Part shown: positions 6,085 to 10,159 of the stretch, one piece after another
Layout of the letters: each line of letters opens with the position of its first letter
Numbering within the stretch: the first letter of the stretch is position 1
NCBI RefSeq assembly: GCF_938040115.1
Contig: NZ_CALHXD010000328.1
Span: forward strand, 1 to 10,159
From: an uncultured Campylobacter sp.
Lineage (GTDB): Bacteria; Campylobacterota; Campylobacteria; Campylobacterales; Campylobacteraceae
Direction of reading: 5' to 3'
DNA: 10,159 bases
Translations under genes and position numbers: made by a program
Notes under the pieces: generated by a model
The model's input: only the letters and a program-made list of their open reading frames with translations
Told to the model about the DNA's origin: nothing
The model's database searches: none

Positions 6085-7260
6085 TTACTCCCTTGCTAGC
6101 CCGTTTTTATCGGACTTGTCGTTAACTAGCTTGCCGTCTTTGTCGTATTTTTTGGCGTTGATGAGCCTGCCGCGCTCAAACTCCCCCTCGGCCTCTAATT
6201 TGCCATTTGCGTAGTAGTGTTTCGCCGTGCCGGTTTCCAGCCCGTCCTCAAACATCACTCTGGCTTTTAGCTTGCCGTTTTCGTGATACTCCTCATATAG
6301 CCCGTGATAGCGCCCGTTTTTAAACATCACTTTGGCAGCCGGCGCCCCGCTCTCGTAGTAGTCCAGCCCCGCGCCCGTTTGGCGGCCGTCTTTGTACTCG
6401 TATTCGCCCCTGAGCTTGCCGCTTGGGTAATATTCGCGCGCGACCCCGTCCTTTTCGCCATCTTTATAGTTTTCTACCACTCGCGTTTTACCATTTTCGT
6501 AAAATCGCTTCCAAGCGCCGTTTTTGCGGTCATTTTTGTATTCGCCCGTCTCCTCCACGGCGCCGCTTTCGTAGTACCATTTTTCCGCGCCTTCTCGCTT
6601 ACCCTCTTTGTAGGTTCGCACGCCGCGGATTTTGCCGCTTTTGTAGTAGTCTACGTCCTCGCCGTTTCGCAGCCCGCCGACGTATGGGCTGCGTGCGCTA
6701 ACCTCGCCGCTAACGTAATAGTCGGTAAATACGCCCTCTCGCTTGTCCGCCTTGAAAACGCCCTCCTGCTTTAGCGCGCCGCCATCGTCAAAGTAGTAGC
6801 GGCGGTAGCGCCCGTCGCGGACGTCATTTTTGTATTCGCTCTCGCCCATCAGAGCGCCGCTATCTGCGTGGTAGTGCTTAGCCGTGCCCTCGCGGACGCC
6901 GTTTTTTAGGGGGTATTCGTTTGAGGGCTTGTCTCTGCCGTCAAAATAGTCTCGATATCGCACCGCCGTGCCGCCCTGCACGTCTATCTCGCGTATAAGC
7001 GTGGGCGGCAGCGGTTTTAGCCTCGGATAGACCATGCCCATCGCATTTACGTCATATAGGTCCTCGACGCTGTAGCGCAGCATCTTTAGCGTGCCGTCGT
7101 AGAGCTTGCCTTTTACGTAGTAAAGCCCGTTTTTTAGGCTCGCTTCGGGCTTCATTACGATTTTTGGCTCTAGAGCTTGCGCACCGATGGCTAGAAGCGG
7201 GAGTAAAAATAGAAATTTTAAATTTTGAACTAAATCTGATAAAATTTGCCGAAATTTCAT
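6085..7260 (-). CDS. Exported MORN-repeat protein, YwqK family
   Basis: This 391-residue protein consists mostly of MORN-type repeats (the COG2849/YwqK group, often labelled as an antitoxin by database convention, with little functional proof). A likely signal peptide runs over residues 1-29, with a basic start, a hydrophobic FLFLLPLLAIG core and an AQA cleavage site. A leader region of about 85 residues precedes the repeats. I count about eleven repeats of 23-26 residues with the pattern Y-K-x-G-x-x-x-G-x-x-x-x-Y-Y-x-x-G-x. ATG at 7260 gives the signal peptide directly; an upstream GTG at 7284 would add eight residues and has no ribosome site. Base composition is GC-richer than both neighbours and looks native. 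It sits 44 bases after the RloC-like gene. Its role is unknown; a periplasmic or surface-linked binding scaffold is plausible. Nothing beside it looks like a toxin of a classical pair. Confidence 0.85.
   Translation of the reverse strand: MKFRQILSDLVQNLKFLFLLPLLAIGAQALEPKIVMKPEASLKNGLYYVKGKLYDGTLKMLRYSVEDLYDVNAMGMVYPRLKPLPPTLIREIDVQGGTAVRYRDYFDGRDKPSNEYPLKNGVREGTAKHYHADSGALMGESEYKNDVRDGRYRRYYFDDGGALKQEGVFKADKREGVFTDYYVSGEVSARSPYVGGLRNGEDVDYYKSGKIRGVRTYKEGKREGAEKWYYESGAVEETGEYKNDRKNGAWKRFYENGKTRVVENYKDGEKDGVAREYYPSGKLRGEYEYKDGRQTGAGLDYYESGAPAAKVMFKNGRYHGLYEEYHENGKLKARVMFEDGLETGTAKHYYANGKLEAEGEFERGRLINAKKYDKDGKLVNDKSDKNGLARE
6121..6915 (-). repeat. Tandem 24-residue MORN_2-type repeats
   Basis: Codons 116-380 of the repeat protein encode about eleven tandem units with a modal length of 24 residues. 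Good examples begin at residues 193 (YVGGLRNGEDVDYYKSGK), 217, 241, 265 and 289. The units are diverged from each other at the DNA level, so recent expansion is not obvious. The first two and the last unit depart from the 24-residue length. Confidence 0.8.
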
Positions 7261-7304
7261 ATCTTTGTTCCACGTCCATACCACATATTAATTATTAAAT
7301 TTAC

Positions 7305-9695
7305 TCACAGCTCACTACTTTTTCCTATACTTTCACATAAAGCTTCGTACTGCTCAGGATCTTTCCTTTTAATGGTCTCTAAAACAAATTTAGCTATTTT
7401 TTTACTCTCCAAAATATCAAGCGGCTTCATGCCTCGCTCCATAATTTCTCTTAAATGAGATAGCTCATTTGCATATCGGTTAACCAGGCTTGAAACAGCT
7501 TTATCATCGCCCGATTCAAAAAATCTTTCTATAACTTCTGTACCAAAAGACTTTACGGTTGGATATTTATAAAAAAGATAGACTTCTAAGAATTTTCTTA
7601 AATTGTTACCAAAATTATAAATTGACGCAGTTTTTATATCTTCATTTTCTATATCACTAATATCTTTTTGATTGTAAATTTGCTCAAATAAATAATTAAA
7701 CTCAGTAGTATAGTTTTTGAGAAATTTTGGCATATCTTTTATATGGCTTCCATTTTCATCTTTCTCAATTAAGTATAAATTTACTTTTTTATTCTCATCT
7801 ATTCTGCCGTCACTTATAGCCCTTAGTCTTTTTATATATTTTAAAAATTCCAAATTATGCGTTGATATAAAAAGCTGATGATATTTTAACGCTTTGGCAT
7901 CAAAAAGCTCGCTATCAATAAGTGAAAAAATAAAAAATATATGATTAGAATCAAGACTGGAAATCGGATCGTCAATCCAAATAATAGAAGCTTTATCAGC
8001 ATCTTGTAATTTTGCCATAAAATAGCAAAATCCCATCAAACTACACTCACCTTCGCTTAAGTTATTTGCCTCGTTGCCGTTTCTGTAAATTTTAAATTCA
8101 GATTTGTTTCCTTCAACAGCTCTAAACTCAAGCATATTGTTTCCAAAATAGGATTTTAAATACTCATTTATTTTATCGGCTCCTGCTTGTTCATTGCTCA
8201 TAGAGGCTTTTTTATTATTTATTTGGTTTTTAAGTTGATCAATCTCTAGTATTTTTTGTTTTTCTTTACTTTCCTTTTCTCTTATTTCTTGTTTTTTTAT
8301 TTCTAATTCTTTTTTAGAATCGTAATACTTAATATCTCGCAGCAAAGTGGCGATTTGATTAAATTTAATTTTATTACTAGCATTTTGCTTCTCATTTTGT
8401 AAATTTTTAGTCTTTTGATTATTGTTGTAAATTATTTTCTTAATTTCGTTTAGTATATCGGCTAGATTTACTGTTTTATTATCAGGTTCCTGAAAAACCA
8501 AATCTTTATATACATCCTCCTCTTTTTCTTTCATCTTTGTACATATATTTTTAACTTCACCTAAAATTTCTTTAGCCACCTTAATGGCTTCTTGCTTTTT
8601 AGTCTCAAAATTATCCTTAAATTCTATATAAAAATTGCTTATCTGAATTTTTTCTATGTCTTCTATAAGACCTTTAATTATTTTATAAAATTCTCTTAGT
8701 TCGTCCAGTTTGCTTGATATATCTTGCGCAAGTTTATCTTTTTTATCGTCTTTCAAGTTGTCCAAAAGCCATTTTATACGTTCGTTGGCTAGTTTATTAC
8801 CACAAAATTTACATTCTTGAGATTCTAATTTGTTGCAATCATGATATTTTAAGCCTTCATTCAACCATTTTCTTAGATTGTTCTCTATATCTTCCTTCGC
8901 TACCAATTTTGCTTCAATTATGTTTTTACAATCGTTTGCGAGAGCACTAAATGTGATAGTGTCAATTTTAGTCTCAAAACTAACTATATTTTTAGCCTCA
9001 TCCCCTATAGTGTTAAGGTACTTGTTGTATAAGTCGGGCAATAAAATATATTTTTGCAATTCTATTTCTTTTATATCGCTTATATCGTTTTGTATATGAG
9101 TGATAGTATATTTAGATTGTGATAAACCAAGTATTTCACGTATTTGCTTTGCTTTGTTTTTTAGCGTCTCGTTATGTTCATTCTCTTTTTTTGCAACTTC
9201 TCCTCTTAACTGTTCGATTTTTTTTCGTAAATTTTCTTTTTCCAAATATAATCCGCTAGCCTGTTCAGTCTCACTTTTGGGCTTACCCAAATTTTGCAAT
9301 AATTCATCAATTTCTTTCAAAATTTTACTATTATCCCTGCCAATAATTGCACTTGAAAAAGATTTAATATTTCCACTACTTCTACCATTGATTAAAAAAT
9401 TTAGATTTTCATTAACAAAGTCCTTGTTATAAACTATAATATTTAAATCCTCAGAATTTACTATATTATCTTGATTAATGGTTTTGTTGTCATTAATTGT
9501 TAATGAAAAAACGGCATCTATATAATCTTCATGATAGGATTTCAGCTCAAAACATCGCATAATCCTAGACAATATTGTTTTGCCAGCTCCATTATGTCCA
9601 TAAAATATATTAATTTGTTTAAACTCATCTAAATCACTTACCCAAGTGTAGTTATTATAAGAAGCGCAATTTATACTTTCAATTTTTTTAATCAT
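7305..9695 (-). CDS. RloC-like AAA/ABC-type ATPase, putative anticodon nuclease
   Basis: This 796-residue protein has an SMC/Rad50-like build. The Walker A loop is GHNGAGKT at 33-40. A YNKDFVNENL segment (89-98) is typical of the AAA_13 group. Long coiled-coil arms cover about 125-285 and 310-500, with a CKFC zinc-hook-like element at 295-298. The ABC signature LSEGE lies at 546-550, Walker B plus D-loop IIWIDDPISSLD at 571-582, and the switch histidine H613 in STHN. The C-terminal part carries R700-x3-E704 and R740-x6-H747, which resembles the Arg-Glu-His triad of PrrC/RloC and the HEPN-type RxnH motif. RloC cleaves tRNA anticodons after phage attack or DNA damage. Length and hook fit RloC rather than the shorter PrrC. 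No restriction-modification gene is in the window, though rloC was first described in Campylobacter hsd loci. ATG at 9695 has AAGG eight bases ahead. The gene is strongly AT-rich, a sign of acquisition. ATPase family: very sure; nuclease: inferred. Confidence 0.85.
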   Translation of the reverse strand: MIKKIESINCASYNNYTWVSDLDEFKQINIFYGHNGAGKTILSRIMRCFELKSYHEDYIDAVFSLTINDNKTINQDNIVNSEDLNIIVYNKDFVNENLNFLINGRSSGNIKSFSSAIIGRDNSKILKEIDELLQNLGKPKSETEQASGLYLEKENLRKKIEQLRGEVAKKENEHNETLKNKAKQIREILGLSQSKYTITHIQNDISDIKEIELQKYILLPDLYNKYLNTIGDEAKNIVSFETKIDTITFSALANDCKNIIEAKLVAKEDIENNLRKWLNEGLKYHDCNKLESQECKFCGNKLANERIKWLLDNLKDDKKDKLAQDISSKLDELREFYKIIKGLIEDIEKIQISNFYIEFKDNFETKKQEAIKVAKEILGEVKNICTKMKEKEEDVYKDLVFQEPDNKTVNLADILNEIKKIIYNNNQKTKNLQNEKQNASNKIKFNQIATLLRDIKYYDSKKELEIKKQEIREKESKEKQKILEIDQLKNQINNKKASMSNEQAGADKINEYLKSYFGNNMLEFRAVEGNKSEFKIYRNGNEANNLSEGECSLMGFCYFMAKLQDADKASIIWIDDPISSLDSNHIFFIFSLIDSELFDAKALKYHQLFISTHNLEFLKYIKRLRAISDGRIDENKKVNLYLIEKDENGSHIKDMPKFLKNYTTEFNYLFEQIYNQKDISDIENEDIKTASIYNFGNNLRKFLEVYLFYKYPTVKSFGTEVIERFFESGDDKAVSSLVNRYANELSHLREIMERGMKPLDILESKKIAKFVLETIKRKDPEQYEALCESIGKSSEL

Positions 9696-9721
9696 TATAG
9701 AAACCTTAAATTTTTTAAGTA

Positions 9722-9730
9722 ATTATATCA
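9722..9730 (-). promoter_or_regulatory. Extended -10 promoter of the RloC-like gene
   Basis: TGATATAAT on the minus strand is a perfect extended -10 element, preceded by the T-rich run TTTTT. It lies 27 bases before the start codon, giving a leader of about 20 bases. No -35 box is apparent. A TATAC-TC-GTATA palindrome lies just upstream at 9739-9750, roughly where a -35 region would be. Confidence 0.6.
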
Positions 9731-9738
9731 AAAATTTT

Positions 9739-9752
9739 TATACTCGTATACG
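9739..9752. promoter_or_regulatory. Operator-like palindromes upstream of the RloC-like gene
   Basis: TATAC and GTATA form an inverted repeat around two bases at 9739-9750, and CGTATACG at 9745-9752 is a perfect 8-bp palindrome overlapping it. They lie 9-25 bases upstream of the extended -10 element, a usual place for a repressor or activator site. The regulator is unknown and the sites are short, so chance is not excluded. Confidence 0.25.
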
Positions 9753-9805
9753 CAAACGTCATACTTCATATTAAATTTTAGAATCTTGCAATCTACGCAA
9801 AGACA

Positions 9806-9840
9806 AAGAGTGTTAATTTTAGCTATTCTTTAACACTTTT
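9806..9840 (-). terminator. Stem-loop at the end of the glycosylase gene
   Basis: GTGTTAA and TTAACAC form a perfect 7-bp stem around 13 bases. The stem can be lengthened by A-U pairs across one mismatch. The loop contains the TAA stop codon of the glycosylase gene (9819-9821). On the minus strand the arm is followed by the U-rich run UCUUUGUCUUU. This fits an intrinsic terminator that separates the glycosylase gene from the independently promoted RloC-like gene. Confidence 0.5.
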
Positions 9841-10159
9841 GCAACGATCGTCCACTCACGCACGAGCCTTTCAAAATTAAAATTTGCATTCGCTGGGCTC
9901 GTGGACGGCAGTTTGACGGCCTCTTTGCCCGTCGCATTTAAAATTTGAGTTTTTAGATATTTTTCGCAAATTTCATGCGCTTTGCCACCGTTGGCGAACA
10001 CCTGCACAATGCGTGCTCCGCTAAAGATCGGTTCTAAATTTGCAGGCTCGACGGCAGTCATTTTGGCGTCGCTCGAGCCCTTTATCTCGCAACAGATCGC
10101 AGCGTCGTAGATAGCGATGCAGTGCGCGAGTAGGAATTTTATCTTTTCGTCCATGTTCG
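9819..10159 (-). CDS. DNA-deoxyinosine (hypoxanthine) glycosylase, C-terminal part
   Basis: This is the C-terminal two thirds of a base-excision repair enzyme of the uracil-DNA-glycosylase superfamily, in the family that removes hypoxanthine from DNA. The key sign is LPSTSPANA (residues 79-87 counted from the Met codon at 10154), the characteristic DNA-contact motif of this family. The upstream AIYDAAICCEIKGSSDAKM stretch also fits. The reading frame is open through the window edge: the Met codon at 10154 is preceded by an Asn codon and is internal, since full-length enzymes have about 160-170 residues and the N-terminal GSFP-type catalytic motif is missing here. Base composition is native-like. 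The gene ends at a stem-loop. It acts in the cytoplasm on deaminated adenine. Confidence 0.85.
   Translation of the reverse strand, partial: NMDEKIKFLLAHCIAIYDAAICCEIKGSSDAKMTAVEPANLEPIFSGARIVQVFANGGKAHEICEKYLKTQILNATGKEAVKLPSTSPANANFNFERLVREWTIVAKVLKNS

Noticed and set aside
6304..6774. Long plus-strand open frames opposite the repeat protein
   Set aside because: They are shadows produced by the repetitive GC-rich coding strand and resemble no protein.
1..10159. Insertion sequences, CRISPR arrays, tRNA or rRNA genes, attachment sites
   Set aside because: No transposase or integrase domain, no evenly spaced direct repeats, no cloverleaf-like segment and no matching direct repeats at the cassette borders were seen by eye.

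Overview
The window looks like chromosomal DNA of a Campylobacter species from the group with relatively high GC content (the oral and intestinal species rather than C. jejuni). This is an inference. It rests on the constant use of AAATTT-type words, the mix of GC-richer housekeeping genes with AT-rich cassettes, a DcuC-type transporter and weak -35 but clear TATAAT -10 promoters. No rRNA, tRNA, CRISPR array, transposase or integrase was seen. Every convincing gene lies on the minus strand, so transcription runs from high to low coordinates.

Layout from right to left, in the direction of transcription. At the right edge is a DNA-deoxyinosine (hypoxanthine) glycosylase of the uracil-DNA-glycosylase superfamily, cut by the window end and closed by a stem-loop. 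Next is a long AT-rich gene for an RloC-like SMC/ABC-type ATPase with a CxxC zinc-hook-like element and a possible C-terminal anticodon-nuclease domain; it has its own extended -10 promoter. Then comes a GC-richer gene for an exported protein made of about eleven MORN-type 24-residue repeats (YwqK family). A second AT-rich cassette follows: a ComEC-like metallo-beta-lactamase-fold hydrolase and a four-helix membrane protein, translationally coupled through an eight-base overlap and led by a TATAAT promoter. About 870 bases with no convincing gene separate this from dcuC and pepF, a coupled pair for anaerobic C4-dicarboxylate transport and an M3B oligopeptidase. Two stem-loops lie beyond pepF.

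The two AT-rich cassettes flank a native-looking gene and resemble accessory, probably defensive, DNA placed between housekeeping genes. The RloC-like protein fits a known theme: anticodon nucleases that respond to phage or DNA damage. The hydrolase plus four-helix membrane protein has the look of an enzyme-effector pair, but I cannot assign it to a named system.

The most striking observation is inside the membrane protein. Between its two pairs of transmembrane helices lies a stretch of about 30 residues that reads like the signature of the peptidoglycan ligase MurE (VDYAHTPDGLEN and flanks), without the rest of a Mur ligase. A piece of a conserved cell-wall enzyme carried as a cytoplasmic loop of a small membrane protein, beside a hydrolase, is what I would examine first.
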